64,000 nt of DNA from Microbacterium sp. SORGH_AS_0969 (GCF_030818255.1 NZ_JAUTAG010000001.1:2542001-2606000), one strand, 5' to 3'; shown: positions 10,686 to 20,559, counted from the stretch's first letter. Notes: generated by a model not told the origin, from the letters alone. Translations and numbers: made by a program.

Positions 10686-11654
10686 ATGTCTCCCGTCCTT
10701 CCCCTCCGGTCTCCCTCGGAGGTCTGGCGCGACCCGGCGCTGTCCTTCCTCCGGCCGTTCCTCGATGACCCCGCGGTCACCGACCTGTTCCTCAACGGCG
10801 AAGAGGGACTCTTCGTCGATCGGGGGAGCGGGGTCGAGTGGGTTCCGTCGTGGCGAGCGGGTGAGGGGGAGGTCCGTCGACTCGCCGTCCGTCTGATCGC
10901 CCTTGGAGGGCGGCATCTCGACGACGCGTCGCCGTGCGTGGACGTACGCCTGGACCGCGGCATCCGGGTGCACGCGGTGCTGTTCCCCGTCGCGACGAGA
11001 GGGACGGCGGTGTCGATCCGTGTGCCGCGGTGGGATGCGCCCGACCTCGACCGGCTGGAGTCGGCGGGCATGTTCACCGCGCACGGTCGGTCGCACCTCG
11101 ATGCGCTCGTCGATGAGCGGGCCAATATCCTCATCACCGGTGCCACGGGGGCGGGGAAGACCACCCTGCTCAGCGCTTTGCTCTCGCGGGTTCCGCACGG
11201 GGAGCGCCTCGTCACGATCGAAGAGGTCGCGGAGCTCCGGCCCGATCACCCGCATCACGTGGCTCTCGAAGCGCGGCAGCCCAACCTCGAGGGCGCCGGA
11301 GGCATCGGCCTGGCCCGTCTGGTCCGCGAGGCGTTGCGGATGCGGCCCGATCGCCTCGTCCTCGGGGAGTGCCGCGGAGAAGAGCTCCGCGAGCTTCTCC
11401 TGGCGCTGAACACGGGGCACGACGGGGGAGCCGGAACCCTCCACGCGCGCAGCCTCTCCGACGTTCCGTCGCGCCTCGAGGCGTTGGGGGCGCTCGCGGG
11501 CATGGACGCGGCGGCAACGGCGCGGCAGGTGCACAGCGGCATCGACGTCGTCGTCCACGTGGAACGCACCCCCGTGGGTCGACGCATCGCGGGGATCGGT
11601 CGACCCGTGGTCCGCGATGAGCGCCTGTCGATCGAACCGGAGCGGTGGGGATGA
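10686..11654 (+). CDS. tadA: Tad pilus / type II secretion ATPase (CpaF/TadA-like)
   Basis: A 322-aa secretion ATPase that powers assembly of Tad (Flp) pili at the inner membrane. Visible: an N-terminal domain with FLDDPAVTDLFLNGEEG, Walker A GATGAGKTTLL near residue 155, an Asp box EEVAELRPDH, Walker B RPDRLVLGECRG, and a His box NTGHDGGAGTLHA. It is shorter than the about 400-450 aa of many CpaF proteins and lacks a long N-terminal extension. Its stop overlaps the next gene by ATGA. No TadZ/CpaE partner or prepilin peptidase is in the window. Confidence 0.93.
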   Translation: MSPVLPLRSPSEVWRDPALSFLRPFLDDPAVTDLFLNGEEGLFVDRGSGVEWVPSWRAGEGEVRRLAVRLIALGGRHLDDASPCVDVRLDRGIRVHAVLFPVATRGTAVSIRVPRWDAPDLDRLESAGMFTAHGRSHLDALVDERANILITGATGAGKTTLLSALLSRVPHGERLVTIEEVAELRPDHPHHVALEARQPNLEGAGGIGLARLVREALRMRPDRLVLGECRGEELRELLLALNTGHDGGAGTLHARSLSDVPSRLEALGALAGMDAAATARQVHSGIDVVVHVERTPVGRRIAGIGRPVVRDERLSIEPERWG

Positions 11655-12560
11655 CCGTCCTCGGCTCCCGGTCGCGCCCTGTCGGACCGGATCCCCTCGA
11701 CACCGTCCTGCGCCTCGCCGTTCTGCTGGCGGCGGGTTTGAGCACGGCCACCGCGTGGCGGCACCTGGCCGAAGACGCGGGTCCGGTGGGACGCGACGCG
11801 GCCGCAGCCGCCGCGATCGGTGACGACGTCTCCCGAGTTCTTCGCGAGGCGGGCGAGGGGTGGCTCGACATCGCGGCGGTGTGGGCCGTCGCGACCGCGG
11901 TGGGCGCACCGCTCGCCGACACGCTCCGCGGGGTCGGGACGTCGCTTCGCGAGGCGCGTGACATCGTCGACGACGTCCGGGTGGCTCTTGCCGAGCCGCT
12001 CGCGACCGCGCGCCTGCTCGCCGGGCTTCCGCTCGTGGGTGTTCCCCTCGGCATGGTCCTCGGATTCGACACCGTCCGGGTGCTCGTCACCGACCCGATC
12101 GGTCAGGTCTGTCTCGGGGCGGGGCTCGCGCTGACCGTCGTCGCGCGCGTGTGGTCGAAGCGCCTCGCGCGGAGCGCGACGCCGCCGCTCGGCGTCCCGG
12201 GAATGACCGCGGAGCTCTTCGCGGTCGCCCTCTCGGCCGGTGCCTCGATCGAACGCGCGCGTGCCCTCATCGCCGCGGAGCGACACCGCACCGATCCTGC
12301 CGCGGTCGACGACGACGTGCGGCGTGCCGAGGCGACGCTCGAGCTGTCGCTGCGCGCCGGTGTCCCCGCGGGCGAACTCCTCCGCGGCGACGCGTGGCTC
12401 GCCCGACAGGCGGCCCGAACCGAGGGTCGAGAGGCCGCAGCACGGTTGTCCACGCGTCTTCTCCTCCCGCTCGGGGTGTGCACGCTCCCCGCCCTTCCTG
12501 CTGCTCGCCGTCGCGCCGCTCATGATCGGCATCCTCCGATCCGGCGTCTCGCCGTTCTGA
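11651..12560 (+). pseudogene. Compact TadB/TadC-like pilus platform protein, 1-nt frameshift near the end
   Basis: A membrane platform protein of the type II secretion F family, about 302 aa if repaired. The first part resembles TadB (AVLLAAGLSTATAWRHLAEDAG) and the second TadC (PGMTAELFAVALSAGASIERARALI), so it looks like both in one short chain. Just before the last membrane helix the frame breaks: the protein should continue CTLPAFLLLAVAPLMIGI and stop at 12560, but the CCC at 12492-12494 has one base too many. The length 910 nt is 3n+1. Without repair the frame runs into the next gene as a false fusion. The ATG overlaps the tadA stop. Confidence 0.82.
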
Positions 12561-12601
12561 TGTGTCCGTTCGTTCCGTCCACACCCATGAAAGAGGTCTC
12601 C

Positions 12602-12841
12602 ATGTCCGCCCCGTTCTTCTCACCTGCTGCACCCGCTTGCGCCGTGCCCGCTCTGCCCCCTCTGACGACCCGCCGTGCCGGAGCGCTCTTCCTCGACGAC
12701 CGCGGCGCCGCCACAGCGGAGTACGCCATCGCGACCATGGCCGCGGTGGCCTTCGCGGGCTTGCTGGTCATCATCATGAGGAGCGATGAAGTGCGCGGCA
12801 TCCTGACCGATCTCGTCCGTCGTGCGCTCACGGTCCAGTGA
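12602..12841 (+). CDS. Flp-like pilin, DUF4244 family
   Basis: A 79-aa protein with the type IV pilin signature DRGAATAEYAIATMAAVAFAGLL: a Gly-Ala junction followed after four residues by Glu, then one hydrophobic helix. This is the expected main subunit of the Tad pilus, processed by a prepilin peptidase encoded elsewhere. AAGAGG sits 5-6 nt before ATG 12602; an ATG at 12587 would place that site inside the gene and is less likely. It lies between the platform gene and tadE, the usual place for flp. Confidence 0.85.
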   Translation: MSAPFFSPAAPACAVPALPPLTTRRAGALFLDDRGAATAEYAIATMAAVAFAGLLVIIMRSDEVRGILTDLVRRALTVQ

Positions 12842-12851
12842 GGAGCCTCTC

Positions 12852-13184
12852 GTGAGGCGGACGTGGCGCGATGAACGCGGATCGGTGACCGCCGAGTTCG
12901 CGGTCGCGGTCCCGGCCGTCGTCATCGTCCTCGCGCTCTGCGTGGGCGTGCTGGCATCGGCTGCGACGGCCGTTCGGCTCCAGCACGTGTCGGCGGAGTC
13001 CGCGCGAATGCTCGGGCGCGGTGACGAGGCGCGAGCGTTCGCGGCGGTCGGCGAGGTCGGCGCATCCATGGCGGTGTCGCGGGCCGACGGGCTCGTCTGC
13101 GTCGACACGTCGGCCCCGGTATCGCTCTCCGTCCCGCTCCCGCCCGTGACGGCGCGAGCGTGCGCTCTGGACGGGGGCGAGTGA
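12852..13184 (+). CDS. TadE-like minor pilin
   Basis: A 110-aa protein with the TadE signature DERGSVTAEFAVAVPAVVIVLALCVGVLA: a Gly-Ser-x-x-x-Glu processing region and a hydrophobic helix, followed by a short extracytoplasmic domain with two Cys. TadE proteins are pseudopilins of the Tad pilus. The GTG start has GAGGAG 8 nt upstream, and the stop overlaps the next start (TGATG). Confidence 0.88.
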   Translation: MRRTWRDERGSVTAEFAVAVPAVVIVLALCVGVLASAATAVRLQHVSAESARMLGRGDEARAFAAVGEVGASMAVSRADGLVCVDTSAPVSLSVPLPPVTARACALDGGE

Positions 13185-13597
13185 TGGCCGGCACCGTCAC
13201 CGTCGTCGGGATCGCGGCGGCGACCGTCGGTCTGACGCTGGCGCTCGCCGCCGCGTGCGGCGCGGCCGTCCAGGCGCAGAAGCTCGCCGGGACAGCGGAT
13301 GCCGCCGCCCTCGCCGCCGCCGACACGGTGAGCGGCGCCGTCGACGGCGTGCCCTGCGACGCCGCCGCCGCGGTCGCTGCGGCGGGCGGAGCGACCCTCG
13401 AGGAATGCGTGCTCGACGGCCTCGTCGCCACGGTGACCGTCGGCACGGCGTACGGTGGAATTCCGTTCGATGCACACTCGCGAGCCGGTCCACCCGATAC
13501 GACCGCCCGCGCGGTCTCCGGGAACCCCACCAGGAATGCGTGTGTATGGTGTGCAGCGAAGAAAGGACCCCAGTGGCAAACGGCAAGAAGCTCGTGA
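13184..13597 (+). CDS. TadE/TadG-family helicase-like/secretory protein (Rv3654c type)
   Basis: A 137-aa protein beginning with one membrane helix (GTVTVVGIAAATVGLTLALAAACGAA) then QAQKLAGTADAAALAAAD, the pattern of the last gene of actinobacterial tad loci (Rv3654c-like, often labelled helicase/secretion neighbourhood TadE-like protein). The family usually stops soon after a RAGPP block, which is present near residue 105. Here the frame continues about 30 residues and overlaps the topA start by 25 nt, so the true stop may have been lost or shifted. Confidence 0.75.
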   Translation: MAGTVTVVGIAAATVGLTLALAAACGAAVQAQKLAGTADAAALAAADTVSGAVDGVPCDAAAAVAAAGGATLEECVLDGLVATVTVGTAYGGIPFDAHSRAGPPDTTARAVSGNPTRNACVWCAAKKGPQWQTARSS

Positions 13598-16287
13598 TCG
13601 TCGAGTCCCCGACCAAGATGAAGTCGATTCAGGGATACCTCGGTGACGACTATGAGGTCCTCAGCTCGGTCGGGCACATCCGCGACCTCGCGTCGAAGAA
13701 AGAGATCCCGGCCGACAAGAAGGCGGCATACGGGAAGTACTCGATCGACGTCGAGAACGACTTCGACCCCTACTACGTCGTCAACGACCGCAAGACGAAA
13801 ACGGTCGCCGAGCTGAAGCGGGCGTTGAAGACGGCCGACGAAGTCCTGCTCGCCACTGATGGTGACCGCGAGGGCGAAGCCATCGCGTGGCACCTCCTCG
13901 AGGTCCTGAAGCCCAAGGTCCCCGTGCGACGCATGATCTTCCACGAGATCACGAAGGACGCCATCCGCGACGCCGCGGAGCACACGCGCGACCTCGACGT
14001 CTCGCTCGTCGACGCGCAGGAGACCCGTCGCGTCCTCGACCGCCTCTACGGGTGGGACGTCTCACCGGTCCTCTGGCGAAAGGTCGGTTCCGGCCGCGAG
14101 GGCACCGCGCTCAGCGCGGGCCGCGTGCAGTCCGCCGCGACCCGCATGGTGGTCGAGCGCGAGCGAGAGCGCATGGCCTTCGTGTCGGCGTCGTACTGGG
14201 ACGTCGAGGCTCGCGCGTCGCAGGCGGGTTCGTCGTTCACCACGCGACTGAACCGACTCGACGGAGCCCCGATCGCACGCGGTGGCGACTACGACGACAA
14301 CGGTCAGCTGAAGAAGGCCGTCGTCGTCCTCGACGAGGCGCAGGCTCGCGCGCTCGCCGACGCCGTGACCGCCGCCGGACGCGCGACGGTCGCCAAGGTC
14401 GAGGCCAAACCGGGAACCCGCAGCCCCCGTGCCCCCTTCACGACCTCCACGATGCAGCAGGAGGCCGGTCGCAAACTCTCGATGAGCGCCAAGCACGCCA
14501 TGGGCGTCGCGCAGCGGCTCTATGAGAAGGGGTTCATCACCTATATGCGTACCGACTCCGTCGCGCTCTCCGCCCAGGCGATCTCGGCGGCTCGCGCCCA
14601 GGCGGTGTCGCTCTACGGCGACAAGGCCGTGCCCGCCAACCCCCGCGTCTACAAGAGCAAGTCGAAGAACGCGCAGGAAGCGCACGAAGCCATCCGCCCC
14701 TCGGGCGAGACCTTCCGGACCCCGGCGTCCGTGGCCTCCTCACTCGACCGCGACGAGCAGAAGCTCTACGACCTCATCTGGAAGCGCACCGTCGCCAGCC
14801 AGATGGCGGATGCCAAGTACGAGACGACCACCGTCACCCTCACGGTCCAGGCGGAAGAGAAGGTCGCGGAGTTCACGGCATCCGGAACCGTCTACACCTT
14901 CAAGGGCTTCCTCGAGGCCTACGAGGAAGGCGCCGACGAGAAGCGCAACGGCCGTGACGACGACGAAGACCAGTCGCTGCCCGCGGTCGCCGTGGGCGAC
15001 GAGCTCGCCGTCAGCGACGTCGAGCCCAAGGGGCACAGCACCTCACCGAAGCCGCGGTACACCGAGGCGAGCCTCGTCAAGGCGCTCGAAGAGAAGGGGA
15101 TCGGTCGTCCCTCGACCTTCGCCAGCATCATCGGCGTGATCCTCGACCGCGGGTACGTCACGAAGCGCGGCCAGGCGCTCGTTCCGAGCTGGCTCGCGTT
15201 CAGCGTCGTCCGTCTGCTCGAGGAGCACTTCGCCGACCTGGTCGACTACGACTTCACCGCGGCCCTCGAAGACGACCTCGACGCGATCGCCCGCGGCGAG
15301 CAGCGTCGCACCGAGTGGCTCAAGGAGTTCTACTTCGGCTCCGACAAGCAGATCGGTCTGCGTCACATCGTCGACAACCTCGGCGAGATCGACGCGCGTG
15401 AGCTCAACTCCACGCGGATCACCGACACCGCGACGCTCCGTTTCGGCAAGTACGGCCCGTACCTCGAGGTCACCGAGCCCGGCGCCGATCCCGAGGCGAA
15501 GCCGCGCATCGTCAACATCCCCGAGGATCTCGCGCCTGACGAGCTCACCCCAGAGAAGGCGCAGGAGCTCATCGACGCTCCCGTGGCCGGTGACCGTGTG
15601 CTCGGGGAGAACCCTGAGAACGGCAAGCTCGTCGTCGTGAAGGACGGCCGCTTCGGTCCGTACGTGCAAGAGGTCGAGCCCGAGGACCCCGAGGAGGTCG
15701 ACCCCGCCACGGGTGAGGTCGTCGAGCAGCCGAAGAAGAAGACGACGAAGAAGGATGCGGCTCCCAAGCCGCGCACCGCGTCGCTGTTCCGCTCGATGTC
15801 GGTCGACACCATCGACCTCGACACCGCGCTGCAGTTGCTGTCGCTCCCGCGTGTCGTGGGCGTCGACCCTGAGTCGGGGGCCGAGGTCACGGCGCAGAAC
15901 GGGCGCTTCGGCCCGTATCTGAAGAAGGGCACCGACTCGCGTTCGCTCGACAACGAGCAGCAGATCTTCGACATCACGCTCGAAGAGGCCCTCGCGAAGT
16001 ACGCCGAGCCCAAGTACGGGGCACGTCGCGCGTCGAGCGCCCTGAAGGAGTTCGACGCCGATCCCGTGAGCGGCAAGCCGATCAAGCTCAAGGACGGCCG
16101 CTTCGGTCCGTACGTCACCGACGGCGAGACGAACGCCACGGTCCCGCGCGGTGAGGATGCCATGGCCATCACCTTCGAGCGCGCCGTCGAGCTCATCGCC
16201 GACAAGCGTGCCAAGGGTCCCGCCCCGAAGAAGACCGCCGCACGGAAGACGACGACCACCCGCAAGGCCCCGGCGAAGAAGTCGTGA
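13573..16287 (+). CDS. topA: DNA topoisomerase I
   Basis: Type IA topoisomerase of 904 aa that relaxes negative supercoils by a covalent 5'-phosphotyrosine. It has an N-terminal Toprim domain (LVIVESPTKMKSIQGYLG; acidic triad DGDREGEAIAWHLLE near residue 97) and the active tyrosine in FITYMRTDSVALS, about Tyr324. The C-terminal part carries several repeats of the form KDGRFGPYV, then a Lys-rich tail (KKTAARKTTTTRKAPAKKS) typical of actinobacterial TopA, where it supports processivity. There are no zinc fingers. The GTG start has AAAGGA 7 nt upstream. The stop overlaps tmk. Confidence 0.97.
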   Translation: MANGKKLVIVESPTKMKSIQGYLGDDYEVLSSVGHIRDLASKKEIPADKKAAYGKYSIDVENDFDPYYVVNDRKTKTVAELKRALKTADEVLLATDGDREGEAIAWHLLEVLKPKVPVRRMIFHEITKDAIRDAAEHTRDLDVSLVDAQETRRVLDRLYGWDVSPVLWRKVGSGREGTALSAGRVQSAATRMVVERERERMAFVSASYWDVEARASQAGSSFTTRLNRLDGAPIARGGDYDDNGQLKKAVVVLDEAQARALADAVTAAGRATVAKVEAKPGTRSPRAPFTTSTMQQEAGRKLSMSAKHAMGVAQRLYEKGFITYMRTDSVALSAQAISAARAQAVSLYGDKAVPANPRVYKSKSKNAQEAHEAIRPSGETFRTPASVASSLDRDEQKLYDLIWKRTVASQMADAKYETTTVTLTVQAEEKVAEFTASGTVYTFKGFLEAYEEGADEKRNGRDDDEDQSLPAVAVGDELAVSDVEPKGHSTSPKPRYTEASLVKALEEKGIGRPSTFASIIGVILDRGYVTKRGQALVPSWLAFSVVRLLEEHFADLVDYDFTAALEDDLDAIARGEQRRTEWLKEFYFGSDKQIGLRHIVDNLGEIDARELNSTRITDTATLRFGKYGPYLEVTEPGADPEAKPRIVNIPEDLAPDELTPEKAQELIDAPVAGDRVLGENPENGKLVVVKDGRFGPYVQEVEPEDPEEVDPATGEVVEQPKKKTTKKDAAPKPRTASLFRSMSVDTIDLDTALQLLSLPRVVGVDPESGAEVTAQNGRFGPYLKKGTDSRSLDNEQQIFDITLEEALAKYAEPKYGARRASSALKEFDADPVSGKPIKLKDGRFGPYVTDGETNATVPRGEDAMAITFERAVELIADKRAKGPAPKKTAARKTTTTRKAPAKKS

Positions 16288-16958
16288 CCGCGGATTCGAC
16301 CCGGCCGCCGCGCGCTCCCCGAGCCGCGACGGCCGGGGGACCCGGTCTGTTCGTCACGTTCGAGGGCGGCGACGGCGCAGGCAAGACCACCCAGGCGGCG
16401 CTCCTCGAGGAGTGGCTTCGCGAGAGCGGCCGCGAGACCGTCCGCACGCGTGAACCCGGCGGTACCGAGGTGGGCATCCTCGTGCGCGACATCGTGCTGC
16501 ACCACCGCGGACACATCGCGCCACGCGCCGAGGCTCTGCTCTACGCGGCGGATCGCGCGCACCACGTCGAGACCGTCGTCCGCCCGGCGATCGCGCGCGG
16601 CGAGGTCGTCATCCAGGACCGGTACCTCGACTCCTCCGTCGCGTACCAGGGGGCCGGGCGAGTGCTCGACTCCGACGACATCCGCGAGCTTTCACTGTGG
16701 GCGACCGGCGGGCTGCTTCCCGATCTGACCGTGCTCCTCGACCTCGACCCCGCTGCGGCCCGGACGCGCCTCGACGCAGACGCCAAGCCGTTCGACCGAC
16801 TCGAGGCCGAGAAGGAGGAGTTCCACGCTCGGGTGCGCGCGGGTTTCCTGACCCTCGCGGCGGCCGAGCCCGCACGCTTCCTCGTGCTGGACGCACGCCA
16901 GCCCGTGCCCGTCCTCGCCGCCCGCGTGCGCGAGGCCGTGGCATCGCGTATCGGGTGA
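16284..16958 (+). CDS. tmk: Thymidylate kinase
   Basis: A 224-aa kinase that phosphorylates dTMP to dTDP. The P-loop is FEGGDGAGKTTQAALLE (about residues 27-43), followed by the DRY-type motif VVIQDRYLDSSVAYQGAGR and TREPGGTEVG, all family hallmarks. The first about 20 residues (Pro/Arg-rich) are an extension before the usual start. The GTG overlaps the topA stop (GTGA), so it is the second gene of a topA-tmk unit. Confidence 0.96.
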   Translation: MTADSTRPPRAPRAATAGGPGLFVTFEGGDGAGKTTQAALLEEWLRESGRETVRTREPGGTEVGILVRDIVLHHRGHIAPRAEALLYAADRAHHVETVVRPAIARGEVVIQDRYLDSSVAYQGAGRVLDSDDIRELSLWATGGLLPDLTVLLDLDPAAARTRLDADAKPFDRLEAEKEEFHARVRAGFLTLAAAEPARFLVLDARQPVPVLAARVREAVASRIG

Positions 16959-17030
16959 CGCCGTTTCACGAGGCGAGCGCACAGCGGATCGCCAGCGGCG
17001 CTGTCGGAACCCGCGTCTAGGGTGGAACGC

Positions 17031-18209
17031 ATGCCCGCCGTGCTCGACCCCTCACCCGACGTGGCCGTTCCCGCGCCGTTCCCCTGGGACGCCGTGTGGG
17101 GACAGCCCGAGGCCGTACAGACGCTGCAGGCGGCGGCCTCCGACCCCTCGGCTCTCGCGCACGCCTGGCTCATCACCGGGCCTCCCGGTTCGGGCCGTTC
17201 CACCCTCGCCTACGCCTTCGCGGCTGCGCTCATCGCCGACCCGGGTGACATACCCGCACAGCGTCAGGTGATCGCCCGTACCCATCCCGACCTCACGGCG
17301 CTCCGGACCGAGCAGGTCGTCATCCGCATCGACGAAGCGCGCCGGCTCGTCGAACGCGCCTCGTTCGCCCCCTCGCTCGGGCGATACCGCGTCATCGTGG
17401 TCGAAGACGCCGACCGCATGGCCGAGCGCACCTCCAACGTCCTCCTCAAGGCGCTCGAAGAGCCGCCCGAGCAGACGGTATGGGTGCTCTGCGCGCCCAG
17501 CGACGCCGACCTGCTCCCCACGATCCGCTCGCGAGTTCGCGTCCTGCGCCTGCGAGAGCCCTCGGTTTCCGATGTCGCGGCACTCATCGTCGAGCGCACG
17601 GGGGCCGCCCCCGATGTCGCCGAAGAGTCGGCCCGTCACGCGCAGCGCCACATCGGAATGGCTCAGCGGCTCGCGACTGACGACGACGCGCGCGCCCGTC
17701 GGGCTGAGACGCTCGCCGCGGTCCTCGGCGTCCGCGGCATCGGCGACGCCGTCGAGGTCGCCGGGCGGATCGTGCGGCTCGCGACCGACGACGCCAAGGC
17801 GCTGACCGCGACCCGAGACGAAGAAGAGCGACGCAACCTGCTGCGCATGCTCGGTGTCGCCGAGGGCGCCGCGGTCCCCCCGTCGGTGCGCGGCCAGGTC
17901 AACGCCCTCGAGGACGACCAGAAGCGGCGGGCGACACGGAGCCTCCGCGACGGAATCGATCGCGTGCTGACAGACCTGCAGTCGCTCTTCCGCGACGTCG
18001 TCATGCTGCAGTTCGGCCGCGACACCGATCTGGTCAACAGCGAGCGCGCCGACGACCTCCGCGTGCTCGCGGGGGAGTGGTCTCCGGCGCGCACGCTCGG
18101 CGTACTCGATCGGATCTCCGAGACCCGGCGCAATCTCGAGCAGAACGCAGCCCCCCTGCTCGCGCTCGAGAGTCTGCTGATCACCGTGGCCGACGGGTCG
18201 GCACCGTGA
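17031..18209 (+). CDS. holB: DNA polymerase III delta-prime subunit
   Basis: A 392-aa clamp-loader subunit. AAA+ features: PFPWDAVWGQPEAVQTL, P-loop ITGPPGSGRSTLAYA (Lys of the Walker A replaced by Arg, as in many non-hydrolysing delta-prime proteins), IDEARRLVERASF, VEDADRMAERTSNVLLKALEEPP, and the SRC-like TIRSRVRVLRL. Between P-loop and THPDL the four-cysteine zinc module of most delta-prime proteins is absent (no Cys there). TAGGGT lies 7 nt before ATG 17031 and there is no Shine-Dalgarno, so I choose this leaderless start over GTG 17022. The stop overlaps the hydrolase start. Confidence 0.95.
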   Translation: MPAVLDPSPDVAVPAPFPWDAVWGQPEAVQTLQAAASDPSALAHAWLITGPPGSGRSTLAYAFAAALIADPGDIPAQRQVIARTHPDLTALRTEQVVIRIDEARRLVERASFAPSLGRYRVIVVEDADRMAERTSNVLLKALEEPPEQTVWVLCAPSDADLLPTIRSRVRVLRLREPSVSDVAALIVERTGAAPDVAEESARHAQRHIGMAQRLATDDDARARRAETLAAVLGVRGIGDAVEVAGRIVRLATDDAKALTATRDEEERRNLLRMLGVAEGAAVPPSVRGQVNALEDDQKRRATRSLRDGIDRVLTDLQSLFRDVVMLQFGRDTDLVNSERADDLRVLAGEWSPARTLGVLDRISETRRNLEQNAAPLLALESLLITVADGSAP

Positions 18210-19747
18210 ACGCGCGTCGTCGCGTCGTCGCCCTCGTCGCTGGTCTCGCGACCGCGATCCTCGCCCTCGCGGGTTGTCTCTACGCCCAGATCCCGCCTGC
18301 CGCACCGGCCCCGGGGCCCTCTCTCGCGCCGCAGACCGACGGCGTGGCCCCCGAGCTGCTGCCCTACTACTCGCAGGCGTTGACCTGGGAGGAGTGCGGC
18401 ACCGGTCTCGACTGCACCACGGTCACGGCCCCCCGCGACTACAGCGACCCCTCGAAGGGTGATCTGCAGCTCGCCGTCGTCCGACACCGCGCGACCTCCG
18501 GCACGCCCCTCGGCTCGCTCCTGACCAATCCCGGCGGCCCCGGCGCCAGTGGCGTCGACCTCGTGAAGTCGTCGCTGTCGATCCTCGTCGACCAGAAGCT
18601 GGCCGACGCGTACGACGTGATCGGCTTCGATCCCCGCGGCGTGGGTGCCTCGACGGCGGTCAGCTGCTACGACGCGAAGGGTCTCGACAGCTACTTCTAC
18701 GACATCCCGCCCGGCGCGCGCGGCAGCGACGAGCGCGAGCAGGCCCTGAAGGAGCGCGCCGCCGCCTTCGCCCAGGCGTGCGACGCGAACAGCGACGGCA
18801 TCCTGCCCTACATCAGCACCGAGAACTCCGCACGCGACATGGACCTGCTGCGCGCGGTCCTGGGCGACCCGAAGCTCAACTACCTGGGCTTCTCGTACGG
18901 ATCGTTCCTCGGCACCACCTACGCGGGACTCTTCCCCGAACGGGTCGGCCGCATGGTGCTCGACGGGGGGATCGACCCGACCCAGTCGCAGTCCGAGGCC
19001 TCGATCGGTCAGGCCGAGGGCTTCGAGCAGTCCCTGCGCGCCTTCATGGCCGACTGTCTCAACCTGTCGGAGTGCCCCTACGGGGGCTCCGTCGACGATG
19101 CGATGTCCGACCTGGCGGCGACGCTCGCCCGGGTCGACGCGCGCCCGATCACGGCGAGCGACGGGCGTCAGCTCGGCGGAGACACGCTCATGACGGCGAT
19201 CGTCGCCGCGCTCTACAGCCAAGACAGTTGGCCGTACCTGCGTGCAGCCCTGACGGATGTCGGCAACGGCCGCGCCGACGTCGCGTTCCAGCTCGCCGAC
19301 TTCTACAACGATCGCCAGGGCGGCAGCTACGCCAGCAACACCATGGAAGCCTTCATCGCGTACAACTGCATGGACTACCCCGACGAGGGGTCCGATGCCG
19401 ATGACGCGGCGTTCCGTCAACGTCTGGCCGAGGCCGCCCCGACGACGGCCCCGTACTGGGAGGGTGTCGACGTCTGCGCCTCATGGCCGGCCCCGCCGAC
19501 CGGGACGCGCGGAGCGATCACGGCGGAGGGCTCGCCGCCCATCGTCGTCATCGGAACCACGGGCGACCCCGCCACCCCCTACGTGGGGGCGCAGCGCCTC
19601 GCCGAGCAGCTCTCGGAGGGCGTCCTCATCACGAACGTCGGCGAAGGCCACCTCGGTTACAACAAGGGCAAAGCGTGCGTGACCGACGCCGTCGATGCTT
19701 ATCTCGTCGACGGGACCGTGCCCGAGAACGGCCTGCGCTGCGAGTGA
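18206..19747 (+). CDS. Secreted alpha/beta-hydrolase lipoprotein (tripeptidyl aminopeptidase type)
   Basis: A 513-aa exported peptidase. The N-terminus is basic (NARRR), then a hydrophobic stretch and lipobox LALAGC, so it should be a lipid-anchored cell-surface protein. The catalytic triad can be placed: nucleophile Ser in [10 protein letters not shown], Asp in TTGDPATPY, His in GEGHLGYN; the oxyanion block is [11 protein letters not shown]. The C-terminal TAP-like domain carries several Cys pairs. This fits the Streptomyces SlpD/E-like tripeptidyl aminopeptidase family, which removes N-terminal tripeptides. The GTG overlaps the holB stop by GTGA, though function is unrelated. Confidence 0.92.
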   Translation: MNARRRVVALVAGLATAILALAGCLYAQIPPAAPAPGPSLAPQTDGVAPELLPYYSQALTWEECGTGLDCTTVTAPRDYSDPSKGDLQLAVVRHRATSGTPLGSLLTNPGGPGASGVDLVKSSLSILVDQKLADAYDVIGFDPRGVGASTAVSCYDAKGLDSYFYDIPPGARGSDEREQALKERAAAFAQACDANSDGILPYISTENSARDMDLLRAVLGDPKLNYLGFSYGSFLGTTYAGLFPERVGRMVLDGGIDPTQSQSEASIGQAEGFEQSLRAFMADCLNLSECPYGGSVDDAMSDLAATLARVDARPITASDGRQLGGDTLMTAIVAALYSQDSWPYLRAALTDVGNGRADVAFQLADFYNDRQGGSYASNTMEAFIAYNCMDYPDEGSDADDAAFRQRLAEAAPTTAPYWEGVDVCASWPAPPTGTRGAITAEGSPPIVVIGTTGDPATPYVGAQRLAEQLSEGVLITNVGEGHLGYNKGKACVTDAVDAYLVDGTVPENGLRCE

Positions 19748-19823
19748 GGGCGGTCCGCTCCGTCTCGCCGCCGCCCAGGTCGGAACACCTAGGCTGGTTC
19801 ACGTCCCACCCGAAGGAGTCCCC

Positions 19824-20495
19824 ATGACCGCGCCCGTCACCGACCTGGCCCGCTACATCGACCACACGCTGCTCAAGCCCGAGGCCACGCGCGCCGACGT
19901 CGAGCGCATCATCGCCGAGGGCGCTGAGCTCGGCACGTACAGCGTCTGCCTGTCGCCGTCGTTCCTGCCCGTCGATGTGCCCGCCGGGCTCAAGGTCGCG
20001 GTCGTGTGCGGTTTCCCGAGCGGCAAGCACCACGCCGAGGTCAAGGCCGCCGAGGCCGCGCTCTCCGTGGCCCAGGGTGCCGACGAGATCGACATGGTCA
20101 TCGACGTGGGCGCGGCGATCGAGGGACGCTACGACATCGTCGAGACCGAGATCCGCGCCGTGCGTGCCGCCGCTCCCGCGCCCACGGTTCTCAAGGTCAT
20201 CATCGAGTCGGCTGCACTCTCCGACGACGCCATCGTCGCCGTCTGCGAGGCGGCGGTCGCCGCGAGCGCCGACTTCGTGAAGACCTCGACGGGCTTCCAC
20301 CCCGCCGGCGGCGCGAGCGTGCACGCGGTCGAGCTCATGAAGCGCACCGTGGGCGATCGCGCCGAGGTCAAGGCATCCGGGGGCATTCGCACCCGCGCCG
20401 CGGCCGAAGAGATGATCGCCGCGGGCGCCACGCGGCTGGGTCTGTCGTCGAGCCGCGAGATCCTCGCCGACCTCTCGGCGACCGGCGACTACTGA
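19824..20495 (+). CDS. deoC: Deoxyribose-phosphate aldolase
   Basis: A 223-aa class I aldolase that splits 2-deoxyribose-5-phosphate into glyceraldehyde-3-phosphate and acetaldehyde. Motifs: [12 protein letters not shown] at the N-terminus, [10 protein letters not shown], the Schiff-base block [17 protein letters not shown], and [16 protein letters not shown] precedes ATG 19824 by 6 nt; a TAGGCT -10 lies about 30 nt further up, so it has its own promoter and a real leader, unlike its leaderless neighbours. Confidence 0.96.
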   Translation: MTAPVTDLARYIDHTLLKPEATRADVERIIAEGAELGTYSVCLSPSFLPVDVPAGLKVAVVCGFPSGKHHAEVKAAEAALSVAQGADEIDMVIDVGAAIEGRYDIVETEIRAVRAAAPAPTVLKVIIESAALSDDAIVAVCEAAVAASADFVKTSTGFHPAGGASVHAVELMKRTVGDRAEVKASGGIRTRAAAEEMIAAGATRLGLSSSREILADLSATGDY

Positions 20496-20559
20496 CGCGT
20501 GCGTCGACACGCGCTGGAGCATGTAAGATCGATGATCGTGCACGCGACAGCGCGCACAC

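Noticed and set aside
11645..12841. A single 398-aa open frame joining the Tad platform protein to the pilin
   Set aside because: The join reads a nonsense stretch (LPAARRRAAHDRHPPIRR) where a membrane helix should be. The correct helix and stop are in the next frame, so this is a frameshift artefact.
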